From: Quillaja saponaria | Taxonomy: Eukaryota; Streptophyta; Magnoliopsida; Fabales; Quillajaceae | Length of the DNA: 64,000 nucleotides | Direction: 5' to 3' | NCBI GenBank assembly: GCA_029379385.1 | Contig: CM055612.1 | Span: 2,170,001 to 2,234,000 of the forward strand | Part shown: positions 22,462 to 36,059 of the stretch, piece after piece | Layout: every line of letters starts with the position of its first letter | Numbering within the stretch: position 1 is the first letter of the stretch | Notes under the pieces: model-generated | Seen by the model: the letters and a program-made list of their open reading frames with translations, nothing else | The model's database searches: none | Told to the model about the DNA's origin: nothing | Made by a program: the position numbers and the translations under genes

Positions 22462-25241
22462 ATGGCCGCTCCTCTGCTTCATGTAGGGGTTCAGTTTCTC
22501 CGCTTCCGACTACAGCACAACCAACGGTTTAATGGTGGTCTTATCTCGACGCCTCGACAGCTTTGGCGGAGAGCATCTAAACCTACAGAGTCGGCGCAGC
22601 CGGAGGAGAATGTGACTTCTGCAGCTAACACCACCTCCCTGTTGAGAACCGAGGACCCACCCAAGATTTCAAAGTGGGATGACCCTTACAGGAAATGGAA
22701 GGATAAAGAAGATGTCATCCTCGGTGACATTGACCCTATTGTTTTGCTCACTAAAGGGATTCTCCACTCACAAAGGTTAGTCTCTGCACCCATTTTATAT
22801 CTCAAACTTTACTTTTCAGTTAATAAATTGTCCTCACCCTCCCGCTCTTCCATTGTATGTAGAAGCTGTAGGACTCCTGCATTGCTCTTATCTATTAATG
22901 TACTAAAATTTAAAAAATTTCCAGAATTGGGTACTGGAATTTGATGCATGAGTTCCTCACATATTGAAGCTCTCTTGACTTTTGGGTGTTACTTGAATAC
23001 ACTTGCTCTGCAGCCCTCTCACCCAAAATAAAAACATTAATCAGCAGTGTGCATGACTTAATAATTTGAAGATGTGTGAACACTTGGGTCAAAATCCAAA
23101 GATAAACAACCATACTGTTGATAGTTGATAGTTGATACTATTATATGCAGAGTACTATTATCTACCGTAAGGATCTATGCCCACTGCTGTCCACACAAAA
23201 GTTGATTGCCTTCCAACAGTCCAATGAGAACAAAATAAGAATTACAAATCCTTGCCAGCCTCCAGTAATTTGCTTTCAGCCACTCTTGACCCCCTAGTGT
23301 GAAAGATCAAATATGTATTATTGACCAGGATAACATTGCTAAGCAAGATGCCTTGTAAAGAATGCAAAACCTCAAAAGTTCAATTTGCCAACCTCTAGCA
23401 CTGCTTGCCTTGTCCATTCTCTGTGTGTAGTAAAGCAAATTGGTTAATAGACGAGGATAGAGGACAATGATTTCTGCGTGATATGGCTGCAGAAGCCTGA
23501 AGGAAAGGAGGCACCAACAGAACAATCATTAGGGATTGTGCTTGCTTTCTTGTGAATAATTACAGCTGAATTTGTGATGTATTTATGGCAATCTTACTTT
23601 CAAAATTTTTGGTGCTGCATTTTGCAAAAAAATTAGGTTCTATAAGCTCTTTGCCTTATCTGTTTGGTAATCCTGTTGCTAGGTATATGGATGGGGAGAG
23701 ACTAACAGTTGAAGACGAGGAAGCTATTTTTGAGAAGCTTCTTGCTTATCATCCCCATTCGGAAGATAAGATTGGATGTGGTCTTGATTCCATCATGGTA
23801 AACTTTGGTTTAACTGATAATTTATTGAGTTCTTAGATCTTTCAGAGTTGCATTTTCTACTGAATTCATGCAATCTGCAAATGGAACCACTCAGATGAAA
23901 TATATCATATTCTAAATCACTAGTCCCAAAATCGATGGTGTAATATATAGAAAAACAGTTAGAAGGTCCGTGCCCTGATAGCTGACAACAACGTATTGAC
24001 TTTTTTCTAGTTTTTTGGCAACAAGTTTGATACAAACAAACACTCTTCCAGTAGCTATGATTTTTAGATGTTATTCTTTTTCGTAATTAAAAATCGATTA
24101 CAATTTATTATTTGGAAGAAGAAGAATGTTTTGCAACCTATTGTGATTGGTCCTATATGAATTGTCATTGATAATTTTTATGACTTTAATATTTCTAACA
24201 TGATTACCTTTTTTATGTGGTGTTTTTTGATTTTCACTTCTCAGACTTGAATGGTCTTAATGTTAGGTGTATGATCTCTGTGGAGGCAAGCATCCTCTAT
24301 CAGGTCTAGGACACCAATTGATTGAGATCAAATGCATTGATGTTTTCAACTGCATCATAATATACGTTTTGACCTCTGAAGCTGAACTCGTGCTGCCAAA
24401 AACACATTGATTAAATCACCTGTCTGCAAATTGTTACCTCGCAAGAGTAAAAAATGACAAAAGGTTAGTTATGACTTGACTGGATGATATTCAGTAGTCT
24501 GTGACTCTGTGTCCCCTAAAGAAAGTCGAGGAACATTGATTATTTTAGAATGAAAGTGACATTATATTTATCCTTCACCATCAGGGCCTTCTTAGTTTAC
24601 TTTTTTCCTTCTTGTAGTAGAAATATTTTTTATTTCCCTTACAGAGAAATTGAATGACCAAGACAGTCATTGACAGATGGGTCAATCTGGGTGTCATTGG
24701 CCGTGAATTTTGTTTTGGGAATTTTTTGTTGGAAACCCACTCCATATTCTGCCAAACATAGTAGGTTCTTGAATTTGTAGATTGTATCCGGTTTCAGGTT
24801 TTCAGCATGTGTTCTATTTTACATTCTAAACATAAAAAAGTTTTCTAAATCACATTTACTTTTAACAGATATTATAAACAATAATTCTCAGTAGATATAA
24901 AGCTTCAGATTTCATTGTTTTCTTGTATATGAGCTTCTCTGGTTCTCCTCTTAAGTTGATTTAGTTGTATGATGTTTTATGTTTTGTTGAACGTCCATAA
25001 TAGCAACTAAGCAAAGTAACAGGCTCTGTTACCTTTTATCTTGTAGGTCGATCGACATCCTCAATTTAGATTCTCACGGTGCCTTTTAGTTTTAAGATTA
25101 GATGATGGATGGATAGACTTCTCCTACAAAAGTGCCTTGGAGCATATATTCGAGATAAGTACCCATCTGATGCAGAAAGATTTATTCGATAGCATTTTAA
25201 AGGTGGAAGTGGTTGATGTGTGTTATCCTGTTACATATTGA
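22462..25241 (+). CDS. DCL-like (DUF3223) organellar protein, frame broken near the 3' end
   Basis: Three exons: 22462-22775, 23683-23797, 25047-25241. The N-terminus (MAAPLLHVGVQFLRFRL, basic) resembles an organelle transit peptide. The conserved core reads KWDDPYRKWKDKEDVILGDI, then YMDGERLTVEDEEAIFEKLL, AYHPHSEDKIGCGLDSIM and VDRHPQFRFSRCLLVLRLDD. This matches DEFECTIVE CHLOROPLASTS AND LEAVES proteins, which are needed for plastid rRNA processing and chloroplast development. After DGWIDFSYK (about 25130) the family sequence continues only in the other frame, as CLGAYIRDKYPSDAERFIR, followed by a TAG at 25190-25192. As written the frame gives an unrelated tail ending at 25241 (207 residues). 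One base seems to be missing at about 25128-25131. Several short upstream ORFs precede the ATG. Confidence 0.8.
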
Positions 25242-28170
25242 AATTGGATTACTAATTTACTACGCAATGTGTCTTTAGAGCATTGGGATTGCACAAGGCG
25301 TTCTTTTTCATTGTATTTCAGATTATTTGAATGATAAAATTTTGACACTATTAAAGCAGTACTTGGGATCAGTTGCTCTATATACCAGACACCAGTTAAT
25401 GGAATGTTGTCATGGCCCCGTAAGTTTTACAACTGGGTGTAGAATTATTTGGAAACCTTAGTTGGAGATCCGATTAATTATATAGTTATCCAGCTATCCA
25501 GGTCAGGGAGTATTCTGAGTAGTTGTGGTTGGACTAATGTGAGTGAAAAGAGTCAAGCTCGGCTGGGGCAGGTTGTCCAATTAGGTGGAAATTTCAATCG
25601 GCCTCTCCATATGTCAAAACGGTGGGAACTACGATTGGTTTACTCTGAATATGTTTTTAAATGGGAAGACAAGAATTAAACTTTCATTAATTCTTCTTCA
25701 TGTTAGTCTCCTCCTCTAACAATATCGTCCACAAGTATCAAGGGACAATGACATTTGGACAAGTTAGTTTTCAACACAATGTAGGGTTGTGTACACTATT
25801 GCAGAAAACTTGAATAGGATGGCATGCTGACCAGTTACATCTTGATGTTGGAGGATTAGGACCAGGAATGGATCATTGCCCCTTGACAAGGTATATATTA
25901 TTACTCCAAGAAAGGTAGATTCTAAACCATAAATTGTAAGTATTATTAACTTATGGTCAATTCAATACTCCATATTAAGTTAAGCTAACAGAAGACAGTT
26001 TGAAATAGGAATAGTAATTGGCATTATGGTAAAGAAATGATAAAAACAGACAGCAGGTGATACTGATACTGATACTGATACTGATGGGTAATGACCAAGG
26101 AAGAAAGATCAACCCAATCCCGACCCCAACCCCAACCCCAACCCCCGTCATAGATGACTAACTGGTTCTGTTAAGCTATTCTATTGATTACCGGGCAAAC
26201 ACGATCATTGATTTAGTATATCTTTTGGTGGGCTCCAATCTGAGAGGTCATAGACACAGCTGGAAGAAGATCCATATGGGTACGTGTATTTGATATATTG
26301 GGGCTTCAGATCATTAACTAAGGTATGTATAGTAGACTAGAAAAGAGTAGGGATGATGAAGATGTTATGAGTTGAAGGGAACGGTAGTGATCTTTAGATT
26401 GGTCCCATCAACTACATGATAGATTGTTGAGTCCCAATAAAGAACTGTGCTTTCTGGCTTCTGCTGGTGTGTGATTGAAATGCAGGAAAATTACTAGAGT
26501 CACTCACTTTCTGATTCTTCAGACTTGAGAGAGTGAAGGGAAAAAGGAAATTAATAGTACGGGGGAGTATAGCATTATAGCTCTTATTGTTTTTAGATTT
26601 CTGGGGAGAAAAAGAAAATTAATAAGTACTGGTCTCTTTTATTAAGTTGGGAACTGATCATAGGAAAAGATAAAGAGAGAGAACTATTGGCTATTGGCCT
26701 ATTGCTTTGAAGGTGTTACAACCGCTGCTTAATAGGGGAGTGCTCTACCAAAACAATGGCAACCTTTGGTAAAGTAGTGTTGTGGTGAGATTTGGGGGAA
26801 TGTACTTTGCTTTTGCTGGTGGTGGGCTGGAAACCACATCTTTTACTTAGACCACAACAACTACCACGTTATCTACCATTAACAATTTACCCCCATCAAT
26901 ATCATTCCTATTTCCTAATCACCATTGAACATTGATTCTGTCTCAACCCCTGCACGGCACTATACCTAAACTCCCTTCTGGTTCTCTCTCTCTCTCTCTC
27001 TCTCTCGCTTCAATTCTTGGAGATCGAGCTTGTAAAACGAGGTGGGACAATGAAAAGCAGAACATGAGAAGAAAAGAAAAGAAAGAAAGCAACGCATCAT
27101 TGCACAAACCCTACACGCCTCTCTGTTCGTAGACTAAACCATACAGACTCACTGACACACTGAATTCTCACTCTATGCATTATTTTACTAATAATTTAAT
27201 TCTCTATTAAAATCAAATAATTGTTTTACCATCGTAAGAAGACTATGATATCAATCGTTTTTTTAATATGCCGGTCTTCTACAGTCATATTTTATCTAGA
27301 CTAATCAATGAAGATTAAGCTCTTAGATTTGAGTTCATTAAAAAATTGGTATTAGAATTTTGAAAATTTTGGCAGCATCGACTCTTTGGCACCATCTCCT
27401 TCCCTTTCCCCTACTATTGACGGCTCATGTTCACAAACTTTATTAAAATTTTATATTCAAGACTAAAAAATTCAGGGTGGATTGGATTTCTTTTGTTGGA
27501 AAAGATCTAATCTTTTGCTTTCTGTCCATCATCGCAGCATCACAAGTTACTTTCATGTGTCCAATGCAACCCCTATGGACTATGGCTAATTCCTTCCACT
27601 AATCTCCACGTTTAGGTATGTTAGATTATAAACCTAAAAATGGACAAAACAAGAAATTACATTTTATTTATTTATTATTCTATGAGAAATTACAGAGCCT
27701 CTCACATCTGACCCACTGGAACCTCTACAAAGCTCTAAACATTCTTTACTATTCCCATCTCTAAATGGTCTTCAATCTCAACGGTTCAGAACATCCCCAA
27801 GCCCCGATGTATCTGATCTTAGCCATTAGTCCATTTAATGGGCTTAGTTTCATCCGAAGGGCCCAGCTAGTATACGGTACAATTGTCACGTGTCAAGTAA
27901 ATGTGTTGCATGGCCCATGATTTATGTTCTTGTCTTAAGCACCTAAAGCTCTTAATAAAGTGAGCAACAAAGATAGACTATCTAGAGCCAAACCCACAAA
28001 TAAAAACACAACCTTAGCGTTCTGTTTGTTCCTGCTCAGCTTACTTCCACTCTGTCTCTTTCCCACTGAAGGGAGTGCGAGTAGGAGAGATGCCTCAATA
28101 TCAATCTGAGTTTTTCCCAGTCTTTGTCTTCCTTGGTCTATAATGAACCGATACTCTTTAATAAAAGAAG
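25242..28170. other. Interval upstream of the CYCD3 gene
   Basis: No gene is supported. Simple repeats: four copies of a GATACT unit at about 26058-26084, a CCCCAA-type run at about 26118-26147, and a (CT)n run at about 26980-27006. The last few hundred bases should contain the promoter and leader of the cyclin gene. Confidence 0.5.
26980..27006. repeat. (CT)n microsatellite
   Basis: An uninterrupted TCTCTC run of about 26 bases, then CGCTTC. No other significance is seen. Confidence 0.8.
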
Positions 28171-28277
28171 ATGGCTCAACATCATCAGCACGAAGCAGAT
28201 GCAGAGCAACGAAACCCTTCATTCCTTCTGGACGCACTTTATTGCTCAGAAGAGCATTGGGAGGAAGAAGTCACAGA
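28143..28277 (+). promoter_or_regulatory. Possible overlapping upstream ORF of the CYCD3 gene
   Basis: An ATG at 28143 (A at -3) opens a 44-codon frame shifted by one relative to the cyclin frame, ending inside cyclin exon 1 at about 28277. If the transcript starts upstream of it, this would reduce initiation at the main ATG. The transcription start is not known from sequence, so the effect is inferred. Confidence 0.4.
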
Positions 28278-29580
28278 TGAGTATTCTTCTGTACATGATT
28301 TTGAACAAGTAGAAGAGAGTTACTTAGGCACTACCAATAAAATAAACTTAGCTCCAGTCTTGCTGGAGCAGGACCTTCATTGGGAAGATGAAGAGCTAAT
28401 CTCTCTCTTAGCTAAAGAAAAAGAACAGCCAAATTTACTGTACAAAAACCTTGAAACCAACCCATCCTTGGCTGAGGCTCGGAGAGAGGCGGTGGATTGG
28501 ATGCTAAAGGTCATTGCCCATTACTCATTCTCTCCTCTCACTGCTGTTCTTGCTGTCAATTACATCGACAGGTTCCTAGTCAGCTTCCAGTTCCAGAGTG
28601 GAAAGCCATGGATGACCCAACTCGTTGCTGTTGCTTGTCTGTCTCTCGCTGCTAAAGTAGAGGAGGTCCAAGTGCCCCTTCTACTAGATCTTCAAGTATG
28701 TTCGATTTGATAGTTCTTTGGGTGTTTTCTAAATTCTCTGACTATGATTTGTTCACCAATCATGGATTTTTACCTTTGCCTTTTGTTTTCTTTCTCTAAT
28801 TTGTGTAGGTGGAGGAGAGTGGATATCTATTTGAAGCCAAAACGATTAAAAGAATGGAGATTCTAGTGCTTTCCACGCTCGAATGGAAGATGAATCCAGT
28901 GACCCCAATCTCATTTCTTGATTATATCACAAGGAGGATTGGGTTAAAGGATTATCTCTGCGGGGAGTTCCTTAAGAGGTGTCAAAGCATTCTCCTTTCT
29001 CTCATTTCAGGTAGAGGTTCTTCACAGTCTGTTGCTTTCTCTTGCTGATTAGTTCAAGTGGCTTAATTTTCCGATTCTGTAAAGTTTTGTTACCCATCGC
29101 TATAATTCACCATCTGCAGATTCCAGTTTTATGTGCTATCTTTCTTCTACAATAGCAGCCGCTACAATGCTGCGCGTTGTCACCAGTATAGTACCCTTTC
29201 TCGGAGTTGAATATCAAAGGCAGCTCTTGAGTATTCTAGGAATCGACAAGGTTCGTCCTTGAAAGCTTAATATAGCTTCATTCGTTTCTATATTTGATTT
29301 ATTAAATATGGGTTATGTATGTTTTTAACAGGAAGAGGTTGACGAATGCTCTAGGCTCATCTTGAAAGTTGCATCAGGATGGCACCACAGCAAGCAATCC
29401 CACAAACGCAAGTATATTGGGTCTATTCCTGGAAGCCCAAATGGCGTAATGGATGTATCATTCAGCTCAGAAAGCTCGAATGATTCTTGGGCAGGAGCAT
29501 CCTCTGTGTCATCCTCACCAGAGCCTCTGACAAAGAAGAGCAGGGCTCAGCACCAACTTGTGCTAAACCATCTAAATTAA
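28171..29580 (+). CDS. CYCD3: D3-type cyclin
   Basis: Four exons: 28171-28695, 28809-29010, 29120-29250, 29332-29580, all GT-AG, giving 368 residues (Arabidopsis CYCD3;1 is about 376). The retinoblastoma-binding motif LxCxE is present as LYCSE at residues 23-27. The cyclin box begins with [20 protein letters not shown] and continues through [12 protein letters not shown] and [20 protein letters not shown] to [20 protein letters not shown]. The cyclin C-terminal fold follows ([20 protein letters not shown]). The tail is rich in Ser, as in unstable D-type cyclins. The protein activates CDKA at the G1/S transition and responds to cytokinin and sugar in the family. The ATG context (AAGATGG) is good. 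An out-of-frame ATG at 28143 starts a 44-codon frame that overlaps the start. Confidence 0.95.
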
Positions 29581-32500
29581 TGCAGATCTGTTCTAGCACC
29601 CTTAATCTTTATTGACCTAAGTCAATTTAAGAATCCTGGTTCCTGTGTAATAATAAATATGTATTTTTATTTACCAATGTGCAAGTTAAATTGCCAACTA
29701 TCTCTGCTACACAAACTAGCCAATTCAGGTATGCAGAGAGATTGATGTAAAGAAGTAGTAGAGATGGTTGGCATTTTATCCGGATGAAATTGAAGAACTT
29801 TGGACATATCAATGAAGAGTACTGCTTTTTCATTCTGTATCCTGGGAGATTCATGGAAATGAATTTTGTTTTGCATGTGAATAGAAAAATATATTGTCGG
29901 CCAGTACTGGTATTTTATAAAATTTATACTAACAATATCCTTGTAATTATGGGGGTTTGCCCTCGTTGGAGGAGCTCAGTTTGGACTGACTTTTTCTACT
30001 TCTAATCCAACTGTATAATTCGAATCACTTTTGGATTAACTAATTAAATGACAGGAATTGGAGTTAGCTATGCAGCTATAACACCATCCATTTTGATTAG
30101 TTTTCTTATCCTTGTAGGAGTATACTATCCAACCCCATTGCTTTACTTTCGGAGCAATAAGTCAAAACTTAGGGTATGTAAATGGCTTTGAAGTTCTGCA
30201 AATTCATAGAGGAAACACATTGCCTCACTACTTTCTTGGGAGCATAGCAAAAGCAGACTGGCATCTCAATATAAATAACATAATAAGGATATTATAAAGA
30301 TGGGGCCTCAGATGACATTTGAACAGAGACTAAAGCTTGCGTGTGTGATGGGCCTTCTGCTTTCTTGAGGTATATCATAGATACTCAAAAACTAAAGAAG
30401 AAAAGTTTTCATGGATACATACATTTTGAATGGACTCCATTGTTGTTTTACTTGAGGTATAAATTTCTTAATAATCTTAAGTGCAAAGACAATAATAATC
30501 TTATAAAAAACATGTTCACCCAAAAGCTTGATGGCTATAATCGAATCGAGCCATATTATATAGTATATAGGGTGTATGCAATATGCATAAACAATTATGC
30601 TTCAGACTTGTGTGGATCTTGCCTTCTGCCCTATTCATTACACGCAAAAGACACCCAGAAGAACGCTTGCATGTGCTTTCTAGCTACCACTTTCAAAATA
30701 AGGTACTGTTTGATTAGCTTTTTAAATATGATTAGTACACATTTATTCAATCTTATCTTTCTTTTTCTTTTTTTAAATGTTAAACTAAAGTGACATTGAA
30801 ATAAAAAATAAGACTAGTCTAGGAGATAATCTATCTTTCATTCCAGCTATTTAGAATTTTTTACGTTAGTCAGAATTCAACCCAAGACTTTCTACTCAAT
30901 CAGACTTACTCAAATAGTAAGAATGCGCCAAAAGAGTTGAACAAACCGATACTTTCAGGATTAATATTTTTTATTGACAAATACAAAACAAAAAACCAAT
31001 CAAAATTTTGCTTAGTGTTAATTTTTGGTATATTGTGAGAGCTCAAACTCGATACGAGAGTGAATGGACATGTACTAATCTCTTAAACTAAGTTCTTAGT
31101 AGCTCTCTTTGTTAACTAATTTTTGAATTCAATGAATTCCATGCATATTGAATGTTTAATTATTAAAATATATATATATATAGGATAAATTTAAATAAAT
31201 CCATGAAGTATTAATATGGGATGCCCCGTGAATGTCGGAGTTGTTTATTTTATTTATATTAAAATTTAAAAGGAGAAGCTCATAGGAGTACAGGTTTTCA
31301 CTTATGCTTTGTGCAAAGAAGTAAAAAATTAGATACCATCACCCTTTGATGAAGATCCCAAAATTTGATGTCAAAAGTGGGAATTAAGAAAAAGAGGTAG
31401 GTACAGCAATTAAGCACAATACAATATAAAGGGATCCCATTAGAGAAATTTAAAGAAGATTTGGATACAATCAGATCCACCATAAATTCATACTGAAAAG
31501 GAAGGAAGAAGAAAAAAGCAAGCAAAGGGTGGGGGAATGTTGAAATTGGGAGACAATATCTTTTTTATTTTGTTTGAGATGTCTTTATTGTTCTTTACTT
31601 TTGGTTGTTTGGAGTTGTAGACTGTAGTGAGGGTATTTCAAGTCAAAAATAAAAGGGAAAACAGGACAATGAATGATAGGATCTGAAATTATTGATCACA
31701 TATTCATGTCTACGTGTTTGTGTTTGATATGTACAGACTACAGAGAGACTAAATTGGCCCCAGTTGTTATCTCTTTCTTTCTTTCTTTTAGCAATAGAAC
31801 TATTTTTAAGTTACCAAAGACTTATTTATTTATTTATCAGAGTGATTGTTGAATCAACATATTAGTAATCGAATTTAGTTCATTTTCTTTCTCTGAATAA
31901 AAAAACAAAAAAAAAACACACACACATTTTGTTGACTGCCTAAACATCGAAAGTGACCAAAAAAATTTATCAATCCAAATTATTTGTAGGTTATTATTGT
32001 AGACACTACTAAAATTATAGATCTAGATCTTATTTTAAATAGACCACTTATTTACCTGTCAGTCAAAAATCAGGAAACTACTTCTGACTTTGCCACCAAT
32101 GGATTATTGGAGCAGTTTGGAAAAACTCAACACTACGCTTTTTGTGAGGAAAAAAAACATACATGTGAAGACGAGGCAATTAGTCTTTTATATTAAACAA
32201 GTTTAAAATATTTTGGTTGATATTTTATTTCTTGGTTTCTTGATTTTGTTTGATATACTTTTATATTTATCTATGAATTTAACTAATTTGATCTTAATCA
32301 TGATCGAATTCGAATTAAAAATATTGGACCAAATGGATATTGGGATTGCCATCCCTCTCTATCGTTAACGAATTAAAGGCAAACAACGACAAAGCGAAGC
32401 TTCCACTCATCTTTCCCCGCCACCCACTAATGGTGCAAAGAAAGAGAAATCGAGGACATCAAGTTTGATTCATAGAAGTGGGCAGGAGATACACATTCCA

Positions 32501-35500
32501 TGCGTGATTGTTATAATGAAGAATGAAGAACAATATTTGAGATATAGATTCAAGTATAATTATTCTGAGACTTCTGCAGGCAGTGGCAGCAACCAGCAGG
32601 GTTTAATTCCAGGTATTGTTGTTACAGACCAATGTGAGGACATGCATGCACCACAAGATTGGTATCCAATGAGGTGGTGGGTTTGGGCTCCAACTCTCCG
32701 TCTGTCACTGTGTATGTGTGTGTGTCTGTCTGTCTCTGAATTCTGATATCAGGTGTCACGATCCCTTAGTAATGCCAAAACTGCTCGCTAGCTGGGTTCT
32801 ATATTTGACAGGTAAAAAGCTAAGACAGTGTACTGCCTGCATTTAATTTCTTCTGTTTGGAAGCAGCTCTGTAATTTTAGGACAACAAGACCATGCAATG
32901 GGATTATACAAGTGGTCCAATTCAGGGGCAAGTTATAAACATGGCCAATTATCGTGGTCATGCACTTGTATTCCCCATTGTCATTTTTCTTGTTTGTTCT
33001 AAAATGAGAGAAAAAATATTAAACATTTACATTACTTACTCTTCAGTGGTACTTGTACTCATATTTGTTGGGTAAAAAGTTAAAAGAAAAAGCTCCTGCA
33101 GCTTGAAAATTCTTATTCTAATGACTAACAACTTTCAGGACCAATAAGAGCTTGAGGGTAGTGGTGATTGGCCCATTTATGTGTTCATTTTATTGTCTTC
33201 GGTTAATGGGCTTATATTGTTACAAGCAAAATTCCTTTTACGATCAAATGTGTTGTATATTTTAGTTTTGGGTCTGAGTGACAGCCCAGTGGTCCTGAGG
33301 GGCCTTGGATTTTTGTTTATGAAAAAAATCCAACTAAAATCGGATGCTCTTGTATATTTCCACTTAGAATTATAGGAATGCTCTTGTACTGACACCGACA
33401 AATGAATCACTTCATGTTATAATTATATTGAATTTATATCTTTTTTTTATTTTTAGTATTAAATTAATAATATGAATTAAGTAGACTAATAATTTAAATT
33501 CATAATTTAATAATTATTAGAAAAATAAATCTTCTAAAAATTAATGAAAATTCATCTTCTCTCTAATATATTTTTTTAAAAATTATCTTTATAAGTAAAT
33601 TAGATTTATATATATGTCACTTATTCTTTCTTAATTTTTTTTTAAAATAATCTAACAAAACTAATAATTCTGATCAATATCAATTCACTGAAAGATTTTG
33701 AAAATAATAATATTGTAACCCAGACAACAACTAAAACACCTAGATATACTTATAAATTAACATTACCATTAAATACTAATTCTGCAATTACAAATAAAGT
33801 ACCACTTTAAACTACTTATTAATAAACATATTTAATATTATATAAATACAAACCTCGTTACACATATTAAATTTTAAATAAATCTTAACTTATAGATATA
33901 CATAGGTTCCAGCTTTATTCATTTTCATCCCTATTATGTGGTAGCAAATATAGGGGAAACCCAGATCAAAGACAAAGCTGTAAAAATAGGGTAATGATCT
34001 AGGTCATGTTGCCCAGACCCTACATACAGTTTGAAGCACAATAAGAACTCTAATAGTACATATCCATCCATAAAATATTTATTGTAAATATAGTATATCA
34101 TAAAATAATACCTGACATTTCTAGTGAAGTACACGCTGGTGACTGTGCACTTGTACTGTACGCTCATCATAAGCACTGTACAAACCACTCCTCCAATTGA
34201 TCATTGATGCTTCATGGCCACAAATTCCACACGTGTCAACATTCTGACACTCCAACATAAGAAGATCAAACGGTCCGTAAAATGCCTTCCCTCTTGGTTT
34301 GTTAATAAAAATAAACGCATAGTTTATAGAAAATACAAATAAATATATTTTTAATTTAGGTGGCGAATTATGGTAACATGTTATTTTATTATCCTTCATA
34401 CAGTTATTGCATTACTTAATTTTATTTTACTCTTTAAAATACTAAAAAAATATATTAAATTAGTCTCTTTGAATTAAATGTTTTAAGCATTAATTACAAT
34501 AACATAGGGTAAATGACACTCCTTTTTTTTAATCCATTAAATTAACAGAATATTATAATTTAAGGATGAAATATTTATTTTCCCATGAATTTTTTTTCAA
34601 ACATAAATTTGAAGAAAATATGCATTTTACATATATATATATATAAATAATTAAATTTCTAAAATCAATTATGACAACTAGGAAGAAATATGAAAATTAA
34701 CTTTCTCTCATTCAATTAATAAATAAATTTGTATGATTTTTTTGACAGACTTGACTTTTGAGTAGTATGTGGTTCATGATTCCGGCTCCTCAACAATCTC
34801 TTCATCTTAACCCTTGAACACTATTTTTTAAAATCTCAACCATCTAATAATTTATTTTTAAATAATTAACTTAATTAATTAACTAAATAAATATTATAGC
34901 ATAAAATATATCCTAATCCTAACTTCACTCTAAGTGTAATTATAATTCTAACTATAATTTTGTTTTTATTAAAATTTATTTTAAAAGAGTTGTTGCTAAT
35001 AAGGATTAAGAGATCAATTTTATTTGGTGCAATTCGAAATTATTCAAACTCGTGATTCATGACAGCAATAAAACATAACGAATATCTAAATTGAACAAAG
35101 TGAATATTATGATTGACTTGGAATTGGTGATGATTTTCCTCTTTATTTTACAAAATTTTACTGTCATTTGGCTAGGGAAGGAAAGAGAGTTTAATTTTGT
35201 AGGTCTATGCGTAAGTCAATTGCAATTATAAAATGATGGAAAATTAGAAACCACACCAAGTGCAGTGCTTATAATTTTTAGTCCTCTCTCCTGGATTGGG
35301 TATGGGTATATACCTGAACAGGAAGCACAACATAGGTAGCACAGTAAATCTAGCACTAGTTATGCGGACATAAAAGATTGGAGTAATTATGGGATTAGGT
35401 GGTGGAGAAGTTTCATGGGAAAGTATGTCATCCATGCATTCTAAATCTCATTGGCTACCCCTGTGTATTTAGTCTGACAACCACACAAACCTACATTAAC

Positions 35501-35937
35501 ATCGTCATTTTCAGAATCTCTCAGTACATGCGAGCACTTGTAGTACCTTAGTTGCTCGCAATAGACAACACTGACCTGAAAACTTTGTTAAACACAATAA
35601 ACATAGTTATTTTGACATTTAAAACATATTTCAATGACTAAATTTTTTAACTTAATGTAAAATTACACTATGATTATTTCTAAATATAAAATTTGATTCT
35701 GAAAGTAGTGGTGTCTGTCAACGTCAAGAGACAATGATGCGATGTGCATGTGGGTGAGGAGAATCTGGGGACGAGTCTTTTTTCAGGTACAAGAAAGAAG
35801 AGAATTAATTCAAAGTGAAAAACTAATTAATCTTATGAGGAACACTAGTCAGTGTGCAAGCTATATTTTGAAATATTAACTAATTAAATTAAATTAACGT
35901 TATCGTCAAAGCAAGAGTCAAAATTAAAAGAGTATTA
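29581..35937. other. Gene desert, first part
   Basis: The first 300-400 bases are probably the cyclin 3' untranslated region. The remainder is AT-rich with short spurious frames, the longest being 30341-30793, which is low in complexity and has no domain. A short stretch at 32893-32976 reads MQWDYTSGPIQGQVINMANY but stays isolated. The most AT-rich parts are 33420-33900 and 34430-34960. Confidence 0.5.
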
Positions 35938-35979
35938 ATTAGAGGGATCGAGGGAGGGGTGGTGACAGAAAACTGGGAG

Positions 35980-36056
35980 ATACGGATTCGGATTCGGATT
36001 CGGATACGGATACGGATACAGAATACAGATACGTATATATATATATATATATATAT
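35980..36056. repeat. Compound microsatellite: GGATTC/GGATAC units followed by (AT)n
   Basis: Four or so GGATTC units grade into GGATAC units, then ACAGAATACAGATACG, and then an (AT)n run of about 22 bases. The gradation suggests a hexamer array that diverged by substitution. Confidence 0.8.
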
Positions 36057-36059
36057 GTA

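Noticed and set aside
30341..30793. 150-codon open frame in the gene desert
   Set aside because: Composition is AT-driven (many Ile, Leu, Phe, Lys, Asn), no domain is recognisable and there is no supporting exon structure.
32465..33075. Two plus-strand frames of 93 and 60 codons
   Set aside because: The first ends in a TG/CT simple repeat and the second in an AT-driven hydrophobic tail. They could not be joined.
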